Below, piece by piece: positions 47,780 through 57,176 of a DNA stretch of 64,000 bases; position 1 is the stretch's first letter; each line of letters opens with the position of its first letter. Position numbers and translations under genes: made by a program. The stretch is from an uncultured Hymenobacter sp. (GTDB taxonomy: Bacteria; Bacteroidota; Bacteroidia; Cytophagales; Hymenobacteraceae): NCBI GenBank assembly GCA_913776615.1, contig CAJYPK010000040.1:231860-295859 (forward strand). Reading direction: 5' to 3'. A model generated the notes under the pieces. The model ran no database searches and was not told where the DNA came from. It saw only the letters and a program-made list of their open reading frames with translations.

Positions 47780-50518
47780 ATGAAGCAAATACTATTTGCT
47801 GCCATCCTGCTGGCTGGCCTTGGCACCACTGCGTCCTATGGTCAAGCCACGATAGATCCTGAATTGCGAGCCGCGCTGGCTACCAGCCCCACCGCTGAGG
47901 TAGTAGTCACCTTCAACGGCGACGGGGCCCCGCAGCTGTCGCAGCTGAACTTGCTGAAGCAACTGGGAATCACTACCGGCATCACGTTTCAGGCAGTGCC
48001 CATCGCGGGCGTCATTGCCACGGCGGCCCAGGTTGAGGCGCTGGCCCAAAGCCCGGCCGTGCGCTCACTGTACATCAATAAGCAGCTTGAATACTACAAT
48101 TACCACGATACTAATCTGACCGGGGTGCGCCGCCTGCGCAACGACAAAGACGTGACCGCCCGCAACGGCGGGATGCCCGTTTCGGGGCGCGGGGTGGGCG
48201 TGCTCATCAACGACAGCGGCGTGGACGGCACCCACGACGACATCAAGCTCGGGACGCACCTGGTGCAGAATACGCTGGGCTCGACCAACCTGCATAACCT
48301 GAATGCGATGCTGCCCGTGACGTACATCGAGGGCGTGCCCAATACCGACAACAACTCGGGCCACGGTACGCACTGCGCCGGTACGGTGGGCGGCAACGGT
48401 GCCAAGAGCAGCGGCAAGTACGAAGGCGTAGCGCCCGGGGCCTCGCTGCTGGGCTACGGCTCGGGCGGCGCCCTGCTGGTGCTCGATGCCATCGGTGGCT
48501 TCGACTACGCGCTTACCCACCAGTTTCAGTACAACATCCGGGTCGTAAGCAACTCCTTCGGTACCTCGGGTGCCTTCAACCCCGACGCCCCCATCAACGT
48601 GGTGACCAAGAAGGTGTACGACAAGGGTATGGTGGTTGTATTTGCGGCTGGCAACTCGGGGCCGGGCGCCGACACGCACAATCCGTACGCCATTGCCCCC
48701 TGGACGATCTCGGTGGGGGCCGGCGACCGTAATGGTCTGCTGGCGGGCTTCTCGTCGCGCGGGGTGCGCGGGCAGGGCGGTACGTTCACCGTGGATGGTG
48801 AAACCTGGACGTATAAAAATGAACCGGTTATCGTCGGCCCGGGCGTCGATGTGGTCTCGACCCGGGTAATCGGGCCAGTAGCTTCGCTCGGCATTCAGGC
48901 CGACGCAGCTACTCTCACGCCGGGCGAGCTGCCCTTCTACACTACCATGAGCGGTACGTCGATGGCCACGCCCCACGTGGCGGGCATCGTGGCCCTGTTG
49001 CTGGAAGCCAAGCCCTCGCTCTCGCCAGCCCAGGTGAAGGACATTCTGCAAAAAACGGCTACCAACATGCCCGGCCGGGAGGCATGGGAAGTAGGGGCGG
49101 GCTACGTCAATGCCTACGCCGCCGTGGACCAGGCCATGCGCGCCCCCGGCTTCGGCTCGACGGTGAATGCTACTAAGCGCTTCAATAGCAGCGTAAACTC
49201 GATGATGACGGAAGTGCCGTTCACCGTGAATTACAATCCTATCACGACGGCGGGCAACCAATTCACCTTCCAGGTGCCGTCGGGGACCAACAGCATCGAA
49301 ACGAAAATCTCGTCGACCGGCCTGCTCGGGGAAACTGGTAACCCCACCAATCTCATCCTGATTGACCCCGCCGGCACGCAGTATCGCTCCGGTACGCCCG
49401 TAACTTTTACGCTGAGCACCGACCGCAGCGTGGCGGTAACTTCCCCGCTGGCTGGCACTTGGACGCTGAAAGTAGATGGCCTGCGCGGCGTAGCACTGCC
49501 CGAGGCGATCAGCGGTAAAATCACCCTCTTGACCCCGGCGGGTACTACCAACCTGAACGATATCGCCGGCAACCCGGCCGAAGCCGCCATTAAGCTAGCC
49601 GTTACCAACCGCCTGGTCGATGGCCTGCCCAACGGCTTCAAACCCAGTGATAATTTGACTCGCATCCAGCTCGCCAACTACCTGCTCATGGGCCAGGAAA
49701 TCCGGCAGTACCTGCCCACCAACGGCGCGTTCTCCTTCACCGACGTGTCGGGTACCGATGTGCTGCTGGCCGAGGCCGTAACGGCCAAAGGGGCCGCCAT
49801 GCGCGACCGCTTCCACGTCAACAATGGGGTGATGAAGCCCACTGCCGCCGGCAGTTTTTCCCCAAATGGCCTAGTGAGCCGCGCCGACCTGGCGTACTCC
49901 ATCGTGCAGGGGCTGGGCTTCCAAAGCCAGGCGCTGGGTCGTAACGGACAAAACGTTACGGTGACCGTGGACGGTAAGAAAATAGCCATCGACGACGCGG
50001 CCAGCATTCCAGAAGGCCTCGAAGGCTACGTGAGCGTGGCCCTGGAGCTGAACTTGATCAACGCCTATTACTCGGTAACGCAGGGGCCATACGACTTGCA
50101 GCCCACGCTGCACGCCACCTTCAAGCCCACGCAGCGCGTTACGCGTGGGGACTTCGCGGTGGTCGTTACCCGCACTTTCCCGCAGTACAACGCCCAGACC
50201 CAGCCCGTTGCCAGCAATGCCCGCTCGGCCGCTCCGGCTTCGGCCGAGGCTATCGCGCCCGTCAGCAAGGAGACGGCGGCTTATCCTAACCCCTTCAGCG
50301 GCAGCACTACCCTGAGCTACTACCTGGCCCAGGACGGCCCGGTGAGCGTGGAAGTGTACAATACCCTCGGCAGCAAAGTGCGCACGCTGGTGGTCGGTAC
50401 CGAAACTGCTGGCAGCCACCAACTGCGTTTCGACGCCGCGGGCCTGGCCCGCGGTAGCTACCTCTTCAAGGTGAAAACCGGGGAGGCCGTGAGCACCAAG
50501 CGTCTGGTGGTGCAATAA
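47780..50518 (+). CDS. Secreted subtilisin-like protease with SLH-like repeats and T9SS sorting domain
   Basis: The 912-residue protein has a signal peptide, a prodomain-like region (TAEVVVTFNG), and an S8 catalytic domain with Asp145 in VLINDSGVDGTH, His195 in NNSGHGTHCAGT and Ser394 in MSGTSMATPHVAG. A beta-rich segment follows (about 460-590). Residues 600-800 contain three repeats that resemble S-layer homology motifs: DGLPNGFKPSDNLTRIQLA, GSFSPNGLVSRADLAYSIV and ATFKPTQRVTRGDFAVVV. The C-terminus is a type A T9SS sorting domain (AAYPNPFSGSTTLSYYL to GEAVSTKRLVVQ). SLH modules usually bind cell-wall polymers in Gram-positive bacteria; in a T9SS substrate, they may bind surface glycans. 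It has a perfect terminator after it. Confidence 0.93.
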   Translation: MKQILFAAILLAGLGTTASYGQATIDPELRAALATSPTAEVVVTFNGDGAPQLSQLNLLKQLGITTGITFQAVPIAGVIATAAQVEALAQSPAVRSLYINKQLEYYNYHDTNLTGVRRLRNDKDVTARNGGMPVSGRGVGVLINDSGVDGTHDDIKLGTHLVQNTLGSTNLHNLNAMLPVTYIEGVPNTDNNSGHGTHCAGTVGGNGAKSSGKYEGVAPGASLLGYGSGGALLVLDAIGGFDYALTHQFQYNIRVVSNSFGTSGAFNPDAPINVVTKKVYDKGMVVVFAAGNSGPGADTHNPYAIAPWTISVGAGDRNGLLAGFSSRGVRGQGGTFTVDGETWTYKNEPVIVGPGVDVVSTRVIGPVASLGIQADAATLTPGELPFYTTMSGTSMATPHVAGIVALLLEAKPSLSPAQVKDILQKTATNMPGREAWEVGAGYVNAYAAVDQAMRAPGFGSTVNATKRFNSSVNSMMTEVPFTVNYNPITTAGNQFTFQVPSGTNSIETKISSTGLLGETGNPTNLILIDPAGTQYRSGTPVTFTLSTDRSVAVTSPLAGTWTLKVDGLRGVALPEAISGKITLLTPAGTTNLNDIAGNPAEAAIKLAVTNRLVDGLPNGFKPSDNLTRIQLANYLLMGQEIRQYLPTNGAFSFTDVSGTDVLLAEAVTAKGAAMRDRFHVNNGVMKPTAAGSFSPNGLVSRADLAYSIVQGLGFQSQALGRNGQNVTVTVDGKKIAIDDAASIPEGLEGYVSVALELNLINAYYSVTQGPYDLQPTLHATFKPTQRVTRGDFAVVVTRTFPQYNAQTQPVASNARSAAPASAEAIAPVSKETAAYPNPFSGSTTLSYYLAQDGPVSVEVYNTLGSKVRTLVVGTETAGSHQLRFDAAGLARGSYLFKVKTGEAVSTKRLVVQ

Positions 50519-50535
50519 TGATTCAGCGGTGAAAC

Positions 50536-50570
50536 AAAAGCGGCCTGCTCAGCTGAGCAGGCCGCTTTTT
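50536..50570 (+). terminator. Terminator of the subtilase gene
   Basis: A perfect 34-bp palindrome (arms AAAAGCGGCCTGCTCAG) with a T tract, 18 bp after the stop. Confidence 0.9.
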
Positions 50571-50598
50571 TGCGTTAGTTAGAGCAAATCATAAGTCA

Positions 50599-50925
50599 GT
50601 GCACACATTTAGGCTGTCTAAGCGTGTGCGCCTCACCCCCGGCCCCCTCTCCGAAAAGGAGAGGGGGAGCCGACCGTAAGCTCGCGTAAACAGTCGCTGA
50701 GATAGTCGTTTGGCTCCCCCTCTCCTTTTCGGAGAGGGGGCCGGGGGGTGAGGCGCACACGCTTAGAAGCTGTTTAAGTTAGCTAAACCAACGGTCCTTG
50801 CGAGCGCAGCGAAGCAATCACACCTGTTCAGCCTGGCCGTTTGGATGTGATTGCTTCGCTACGCTCGCAAGGACAAACAGGTGTTAGATGGGGAGTGATA
50901 ACTTAGACAGCGTAAATGTGCGCAC
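50599..50925. repeat. Nested inverted-repeat array
   Basis: An outer pair (50599-50622 and 50902-50925, 24 bp, two mismatches) encloses two complete hairpins: one with 54-bp arms (50618-50671 and 50712-50766; core CCCCTCTCC and GGAGAGGGGG) and one with 29-bp arms (50794-50822 and 50846-50874; GTCCTTGCGAGCG type). The three families differ in sequence. They fill the gap between two convergent genes. Confidence 0.9.
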
Positions 50926-50982
50926 TAATGTATAAGTCACTATAAATTACTATTCCGTAGCGCTAGGCAGCGCCCCGCGCCC

Positions 50983-53900
50983 CTACCTCACCCGCACCAC
51001 ACCGGCTCCGTTGTACGAGTGGTACTCGGCGTTGTACATGGCGTCGGCGCTCACCGGGCCGAGCTTGAAGGTGCCCTTGCTCACGGCCCGGGCCAGGTAG
51101 TAGAACGTCTTGGGCTTGGGCGTGGCGGTAGTGAAAAGGTTGAGGCGGTCGTCGCGCACGTCGAGGTAGTCGGGCTGGTCGGCGTTGGCCACGAAGCCGA
51201 TTTCGCGGGTAACGCCCAGGCGCGGGTTCTCGATTTCGAGGCCGGCGGGCAGCAGGTCGGTGATGGCCACGTTCTTGACCTCGCCGGCTGCGTCGGCGGC
51301 CTGGATGGTGAGCTTCACCACCACCAAGTCATTCTGGCGGAAGCTGGCCGTGCCCACCGGCTGGCCGGTGCGGGTCAGGAACTGCCGACGCACTTTGAGG
51401 TAGCTGTCTTCCTCGCGCACCCGGCCGCCGGCCGAGATGCCTTCCAGCTCCCAGAAATAGTAGAGCGCGCCCGCGCCGCTGGCCTTCAGCAGCAGCTGGT
51501 AATTGGCCACGTTGTTTACCGTGAGGTCTTTACCATCGAAGCTGCCCAGCTGTTTGCCGCCCGCCGCGATGGTGGCGGTAGCGGTGCTGGCCTGGCTCTT
51601 GCGGGCAATTTTGCCCAGGGCCAGCAGGGCAAAGGCGCGCTCCTGGGTGTTGAGGTAGGAAGCCTGGCGCACCTGCCGGCTCAGCTGCCGGGCAATGCCG
51701 TTGACCTGCGGATTGGTGGGGTCGGCTTCGAGCAGGGCGTTGAGGGCCAGCGCCTCGTCGCGGATGGGCGAGGCAAACGAATCGCCCAGCTCGCGGGGCG
51801 CTTTCTCGGGTGTAAACTGGGTGGGCAACACCTCGCGGAAGGCCCGCTGCTGGCCGCCCAGCGCGTAGGTGCAGGCCAGCAGGAAGCGGGCGTCGGGCGT
51901 GAGCAGCGGCCGGTTGGCCTTGTAGTAGTTGAGGGCCACGGCATCCTGGCGGCCGGCCAGGGCCAGCACGTAGAGCGAGTAGGTGATTTCGCGCTTGGCG
52001 ATAATGCGCTGCCGGGCCAGCCCATCCACCGTGAAGTACTGGTAAGCCTCCGTTTCGCGCTTCTTGAGGCGGAACTGCAAGTAGCGCAGTACTTTATCTA
52101 AGATACTCTGATTCACGGCGAAGCCAGCCTGCTTGGCTTCGAGCAGGAAGTGGGCGGCGTAGGTGGTGGCCCACCAGTTGTCGTAGTCGCCGCCCGGCCA
52201 GTAGCTCAGGCTACCGTTATACAGCTGCATCGCCTCGATTTTGCGGATGGCCTCCTGCACGTTGTAGTTGGGGTTGTAGCGCTGGGCCTTGGGGCCAGCC
52301 CCCGTTTTCTGGCGCAGCGTGGCCGCAAGGTCGCCGAAATACAGCTGCGGAAACGCGGCCGACACGGTTTGCTCCAGGCAGCCGTAGGGGTATTCGAGCA
52401 GGTAGCTCAGGTCTTTAGAGAATTGCGTGAGCGGCGAGCGGCTCAGCATCAGGCGCGAGCGCTGGCCGGTGGGTAGGAAATCGGTGCGCAGGTCGAGCCG
52501 GGCGGGTGCGCCGGCCGTGAATTCGCCGCTGCCGGTGCGCTTTTCGAGCGGCGCGGCGGGGCGGATGGGGAGTTCTATCCTTTCCTCCGCTGTGGTCTGG
52601 CCTTGCTTTTCATCTTTATAGCCCACCATTGTGACAAGTGTAGCATTGCCAACACCTCTGCCAAAAATGCGAAAAGTGGTTTTTACTTCGCTATTGGGCT
52701 TCAAAACGATTTTCTCTTGCCCAGGTAAGCAACCAGCTGGGTAACCTGCACTGCTCACTATGAAGCCAATTAGCTTACCGTCTTTCTTCTCAAAAGGTAA
52801 TACCAAGGCTACTGTTGGACTTAGAGTCTTTTTCGTTGTATTCGTCAGCGTCACCGGCACGTCAATCGTATCACCGGGGCTCATAAAGCGCGGCAGCGCC
52901 GTGCTAATCACCACCGGGTCGGCTACCTTCATCATCTGCTCGGCATTGCCGAAGGCGTCATCCTTATAAGCTACGGCCATCACGTGCAGCGCCCCGCTGA
53001 ACTGCGGCACGCGCACCCGGTAGCGCACGAGGCCATTGGCGTCGGCGGTGAGCAGGCCGCTCCACTTGGCCACGAGCTTCACGCGGCGGCTGGGCACGGG
53101 CGAGGTGCGGCGGGCCAGGTCGGCCGCGTCGCCGCCGCTGCTGCTGGTGCCCAGCTCGGGCAGCAGGAAGGGGTAGATGTCGAAGGCGCTCACTTCGAGC
53201 GCCCGCTTCTGGTAGAAGTAGCCGTAGGGGTCGGGCGTGCGGTAGTCTTTGCGCTGCAAAATGCCCTCATCGACCACCGCCAGGGTCACCTGGGCCTTGG
53301 GCGCGGTGCGCACCTCGATGGTCTGGAAGGTTTGCGAGCGGCTCAGGCTGGCCGCTTTCAGGGCCACGGCCAGGTGGGTGCCGGGCTTCTCCACCGTCAG
53401 CGGCACGAAGCCCCGGGCCACGGTGAGCGGCAGCGAGTTGTCGGTAATGGGCCGGATAGCGGTGGCCGTCACGTACACGTTGGGCGCGTAGCCGGTGCGG
53501 ATGGGCACCCGTACCTGGGCCGATTTCTGGTCGGTATCGACGTAGAAGTGGTCGAGCACGCGGTTGCGCTCTACCGTCACGAGCACCCGGCCGGGGAAGG
53601 GCGTCTTGAGCAGTAGCTGGGCCGTTTCACCCGGCTCGTACTTGGGCTTGTCGGCCTCGATGGTCACCTCACCCTCATTGTTGACTTCGAAAGAGTTGCC
53701 GGCCGTGTCGCCGTGGCCGTAGGCGTAGAAGTGGGCCGCCACGTAGCTCTCCGCGCCCGGCCGGAACAGCCGCACCTCGTACTCGCCCGAGTAGGCCGGG
53801 GTGAAAGCCAGCTGGCTGTCGGTAGCCACATCTACCAGTTGGTTTTGCAGCACCTGCTCGCGCTTCTGCGAGTTGTACACCAGGCGGCCCCCCTGGCGCT

Positions 53901-56499
53901 CCAGCACGGTTTCCCAGAGCAGGCGCACGATCTGCACCTGCGCCTGGGCGCGGATGGGCTTGCCGGCCGGCGTGAGCGCAACCATTTTCAGGGGTACTTC
54001 CTGCCGCGTGCTCACCAGCTCGCCGGGGGCCTGGATGCCGAACATCACGGCCTGGGTCTGCACCTCGAAGGTCGCCAGCCGATTCACCGGCCGCCCGGTT
54101 TCGTCGAACACCGTGGCGAAGGCCACGCCCTCCAGCGTGCCGAGGTCGCGCACGTCGGGCAGGGTGTAGGCAGCAGTGCCGCGCCCGCCGGCGTCGGTTT
54201 CGCCCTCGCGCACCTCCTTCTGAAAGCGCTCGGTAATGCCCGAGAGGGCCGAGGCGTTGCGCCCCGTGCCGCTGCGCAGCTGGAAGGAGTAGTCCGGGTA
54301 TTTCGGGGCCGAAAACGTCTTTTCCTTCAGTGAAAACTCGACCTCAAACTTGCGCCCGGCGGCCGGCGGGCCGAAGAGGTTCTGGGCCAGGATGCTGGCC
54401 GTCACGGTCTGGGCCGGACGCAGGATGGTGGGCGCGGCGGTTACGGTCACTTTCATCCGGTCGGGGATGAATTCCTCCACGCTCACCTGCTTGGAAGTCA
54501 GCAGCACGTCGTTGCCGGTCAGTACTTCCAGCGAGTAGAGGCCCGTCATCACGGTGGCGGGCAAGATAAAGCGCGACTCGACCGCGCCGGTGGCGCTCAG
54601 TTTTTCGCCCAGGCTGGCGTATTCCTTGCCGGTGGGCAGCAGCAGGCGCACCTTCACGGGCAGGCCGGCGGGGGGCGTGCGCCAGTCGTCGGTGCGCACC
54701 ACCACGTTGGTGTGGATGGTATCGCCGGGGCGGTACAGGTCGCGGTCGCCGTAGAGAAAGGCCTGGTAATGGGCCGCGTTGCTGGTCAGCCCGCCCACCT
54801 CGAAGCGCGAGGTTTCGACCCGGCTTTTGGGCAGACTGAGGAACGTAAAGTCACTGCCCTGGGTGGCCGTGATCATGCCCAGCTTCAGGCGCGAGCCCAT
54901 TACGCTGTCGTAGCGGGCCACGCCCTGGCCGTTGGTGGTGGCGGTGCCCATCAACTGGTTGTTGGTGCTGATGAAGCGCACCGTGGCCCCGCTCACCGGC
55001 CGCGCCGTGCGCAGCGAGTTGAGAAACACCACGGCCTCGCCGCTGGCGTTCTGCTTGGCAATCACGCCGAGGTCGGTGAGGGCCACCAGCTTGTCTTCGC
55101 GCAGCCAGAGGTGCTCGGTATCCTGCACGCGCACCACGTACAGCCCTTTGAGCGGGGCGCTGAATTCCAGATCTTTGAGGCTGAGATTGAGCAGGCGCAG
55201 GCCGTTTTCCTTGGCCAGCCCGGCCGTGGCGTAGGTGCGGGTAAAGAGCACGTCGCCCCGGTTTTCGAGGTCGTAGTACTGGTAGCTGTGGCCTTCGGAA
55301 TACTCACCCTCGCCGCCTTCGCCCTCGTCGTCGCTGTCGTAGCCGTACTGCCGGTCGGCGCGCAGGATTTCCTGAATGTTGCTGGCGTAGACCTTGGCGA
55401 TGGTCACCTGCACGTTCTCGACCTCGTTAATGCGCAAGCCCAGGTTGCGGGTGCCGTTGGCCCCCAGGTACAGCGCCTTGTCGGTGCTGGCAAAGCTGAT
55501 GCTCGGCTCGCTGCTGCCGAAACTCACCGTCTGGTTGAAGCTCTCGACCAGCTGCCCGCCCAGCGCGCCGCGCAGGCCCGGCGTGATGCTCACCTGGTAG
55601 TCGCGGCCCACCTCGAAGCCGCCGCGCAGCAACAGGCCGCTTTCCAGCGCCTCAATTTCGTAGGGTACAGCCGGCTCCACCTTCAGCAGCGGCTGAATGT
55701 CCGCTACCGAGACCGGCTGGTTGGTGAGCAGCGTTACCACGGCCTGGCCGTTGAGCACCTGGCCGGTGAGCTCGCGCACTTGCAGGGTTTGCTGGTCGGG
55801 CACCTCGGCGTCGGCTTGCAGCGGGGCCGCGGTGGGCTGGCTGCCAGCCACGGCTTTCAGACCGGGGTCGATTTCGACGTGCAGCGGCTGGCCGGTGTCC
55901 ACCTCCTGGTTGAGGGTGAGGGCCAGCGTGCGGTCGGGCTCGGCGGCGGTGAGGGTGAAGGCCACCGGGCGGCCATTCTGGGTGAGGTGCAGGCGCGGGC
56001 GCAGGTCGGCCGGCCGCACGGGGTAGTTGAACAGCACGTTGGCCCGCAGCTCGGCCGTGCCGGAGGCCCGGCTACTGCGTCCGTAAAACACCTGCGCGCC
56101 CGTCAATTCCAGAAACGGGGTGTGAAACTTCGAGCGGGTCAGCGTCAGCTTTTGCTTGCCCGAGGGCAGGGCGGCGCTCCGCAGGCTGGCCGAAAACGCC
56201 GTGCTCGGCCGAAATGGCTCCAGCGGCGAAAACACCAGCTCGCGCCCGTCGTTTACCCACTTAAACTTGCCCTTGATGGCCGGCTCGAACTGCACGTAGC
56301 GCGTGGTGTCCCAACGCCCGCCCTGGCTGGCTGGCACCACCGGCTCGTCGAAGCTGAAAACCAGGTTCTGAGTGGGGTCGATTTCCTCGCCCGCCGTCTG
56401 GGCGGCGGCGCTGGCCTGCTCGGCATCAGGCTTCTTGGAGCAGGAGAAAGCGGCCGTGAGGGCCAGGAAAAACAGCGGCAGCAGGGAGCGTTGGCGCAT
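50983..56499 (-). CDS. Bacterial alpha-2-macroglobulin family lipoprotein
   Basis: The 1838-residue protein starts with a lipoprotein signal (LALTAAFSCSKK, Cys20), then a series of MG-type beta-sandwich domains (MG2 with NVVVRTDDWRTPPAGLPV), and the thioester motif Gly-Cys-Leu-Glu-Gln at about residue 1372 in YPYGCLEQTVSAAF, followed by the alpha/alpha thioester domain and a C-terminal domain. Such proteins trap proteases that attack the cell envelope. In enterobacteria the gene neighbours a penicillin-binding protein 1C gene; here there is none. The start at ATG 56499 gives the lipoprotein signal. Confidence 0.95.
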   Translation of the reverse strand: MRQRSLLPLFFLALTAAFSCSKKPDAEQASAAAQTAGEEIDPTQNLVFSFDEPVVPASQGGRWDTTRYVQFEPAIKGKFKWVNDGRELVFSPLEPFRPSTAFSASLRSAALPSGKQKLTLTRSKFHTPFLELTGAQVFYGRSSRASGTAELRANVLFNYPVRPADLRPRLHLTQNGRPVAFTLTAAEPDRTLALTLNQEVDTGQPLHVEIDPGLKAVAGSQPTAAPLQADAEVPDQQTLQVRELTGQVLNGQAVVTLLTNQPVSVADIQPLLKVEPAVPYEIEALESGLLLRGGFEVGRDYQVSITPGLRGALGGQLVESFNQTVSFGSSEPSISFASTDKALYLGANGTRNLGLRINEVENVQVTIAKVYASNIQEILRADRQYGYDSDDEGEGGEGEYSEGHSYQYYDLENRGDVLFTRTYATAGLAKENGLRLLNLSLKDLEFSAPLKGLYVVRVQDTEHLWLREDKLVALTDLGVIAKQNASGEAVVFLNSLRTARPVSGATVRFISTNNQLMGTATTNGQGVARYDSVMGSRLKLGMITATQGSDFTFLSLPKSRVETSRFEVGGLTSNAAHYQAFLYGDRDLYRPGDTIHTNVVVRTDDWRTPPAGLPVKVRLLLPTGKEYASLGEKLSATGAVESRFILPATVMTGLYSLEVLTGNDVLLTSKQVSVEEFIPDRMKVTVTAAPTILRPAQTVTASILAQNLFGPPAAGRKFEVEFSLKEKTFSAPKYPDYSFQLRSGTGRNASALSGITERFQKEVREGETDAGGRGTAAYTLPDVRDLGTLEGVAFATVFDETGRPVNRLATFEVQTQAVMFGIQAPGELVSTRQEVPLKMVALTPAGKPIRAQAQVQIVRLLWETVLERQGGRLVYNSQKREQVLQNQLVDVATDSQLAFTPAYSGEYEVRLFRPGAESYVAAHFYAYGHGDTAGNSFEVNNEGEVTIEADKPKYEPGETAQLLLKTPFPGRVLVTVERNRVLDHFYVDTDQKSAQVRVPIRTGYAPNVYVTATAIRPITDNSLPLTVARGFVPLTVEKPGTHLAVALKAASLSRSQTFQTIEVRTAPKAQVTLAVVDEGILQRKDYRTPDPYGYFYQKRALEVSAFDIYPFLLPELGTSSSGGDAADLARRTSPVPSRRVKLVAKWSGLLTADANGLVRYRVRVPQFSGALHVMAVAYKDDAFGNAEQMMKVADPVVISTALPRFMSPGDTIDVPVTLTNTTKKTLSPTVALVLPFEKKDGKLIGFIVSSAGYPAGCLPGQEKIVLKPNSEVKTTFRIFGRGVGNATLVTMVGYKDEKQGQTTAEERIELPIRPAAPLEKRTGSGEFTAGAPARLDLRTDFLPTGQRSRLMLSRSPLTQFSKDLSYLLEYPYGCLEQTVSAAFPQLYFGDLAATLRQKTGAGPKAQRYNPNYNVQEAIRKIEAMQLYNGSLSYWPGGDYDNWWATTYAAHFLLEAKQAGFAVNQSILDKVLRYLQFRLKKRETEAYQYFTVDGLARQRIIAKREITYSLYVLALAGRQDAVALNYYKANRPLLTPDARFLLACTYALGGQQRAFREVLPTQFTPEKAPRELGDSFASPIRDEALALNALLEADPTNPQVNGIARQLSRQVRQASYLNTQERAFALLALGKIARKSQASTATATIAAGGKQLGSFDGKDLTVNNVANYQLLLKASGAGALYYFWELEGISAGGRVREEDSYLKVRRQFLTRTGQPVGTASFRQNDLVVVKLTIQAADAAGEVKNVAITDLLPAGLEIENPRLGVTREIGFVANADQPDYLDVRDDRLNLFTTATPKPKTFYYLARAVSKGTFKLGPVSADAMYNAEYHSYNGAGVVRVR

Positions 56500-56590
56500 A
56501 GCGGGGCCGGGAATAATCGGCGCGGCAAGGTACTGCAAAAGCCTGTCAGACGGTTACATTAGCAATTTATCCACCTAAATCGCCCCGCTT

Positions 56591-57145
56591 ATGTTACCCA
56601 AATTCACCAGCTCTGCGACGCTCACCAACGAGGACGATTACGCTTACGGAAGGGTATACATGCTGGAGCGCACGCCCACCTACACCCGCCTGAAAATTGG
56701 CGCTGCTCCAAACGGCATCAACCTGCTGCTGGGCCTGTGTGAAACCCTGGAAGCGCCCTTCTTTTGCCTCTACGTATTGGTAGTAAGTCGTTCAGAAACT
56801 GAGGCGGGCAGGTATCAGTCTCCGCCCCTGGCCAATAAGGCGGAGCTGGTCGATTTTCTGCTTGATTACAAAGCGCTTTTCGAAACGGACGGGCGGCATC
56901 ACTTGTGGGTAAGCGCGCCCGGGATGGGTGCTACGTTGGTGTACGACCGCCACAACGTCCTGTACGCCTACGGTCCGCTGGAAAAAATCAGCGCCCGGCT
57001 GGATGAGATGGGCTACCGGGTCGAAAATTTCGAAATGCCTTTTCCCCACGCGCATTATTTCCACGCAGAGAACGATCCGGCCGTAGAAGCCCTGCTTCAG
57101 CAGTGGGACTGGCAATACTTTCCGCTGCAAGAAGCCGACGAGTAA
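56591..57145 (+). CDS. Conserved hypothetical protein
   Basis: The 184-residue cytoplasmic protein has no signal peptide or membrane span. It is acidic, with aromatic-rich strands (YTRLKIGAAPNGINLLLGL, HHLWVSAPGMGATLVYDRHNVLYAYGP) and a C-terminal HAHYFHAENDPAVEALLQQWDWQYFPL segment. It resembles proteins of unknown function that occur in Bacteroidota. Nothing in the neighbourhood suggests a role: the A2M gene is divergent and the LysR gene follows after 31 bp on the same strand, so it may be cotranscribed. Confidence 0.82.
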   Translation: MLPKFTSSATLTNEDDYAYGRVYMLERTPTYTRLKIGAAPNGINLLLGLCETLEAPFFCLYVLVVSRSETEAGRYQSPPLANKAELVDFLLDYKALFETDGRHHLWVSAPGMGATLVYDRHNVLYAYGPLEKISARLDEMGYRVENFEMPFPHAHYFHAENDPAVEALLQQWDWQYFPLQEADE

Positions 57146-57176
57146 GCAGTAAACTTTTACAGCAGCTAGCCCGCGT

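Noticed and set aside
50641..50735. The CCCCTCTCC hairpin as a strong terminator
   Set aside because: A perfect terminator already follows the subtilase gene at 50536; the hairpin lacks a T tract and is part of nested repeats.
54712..56562. A 616-residue open frame antisense to the alpha-2-macroglobulin gene
   Set aside because: The opposite strand encodes the lipoprotein signal and MG domains; the open frame has no signal and is rich in Ala, Gly and Gln in the pattern of shadow frames.
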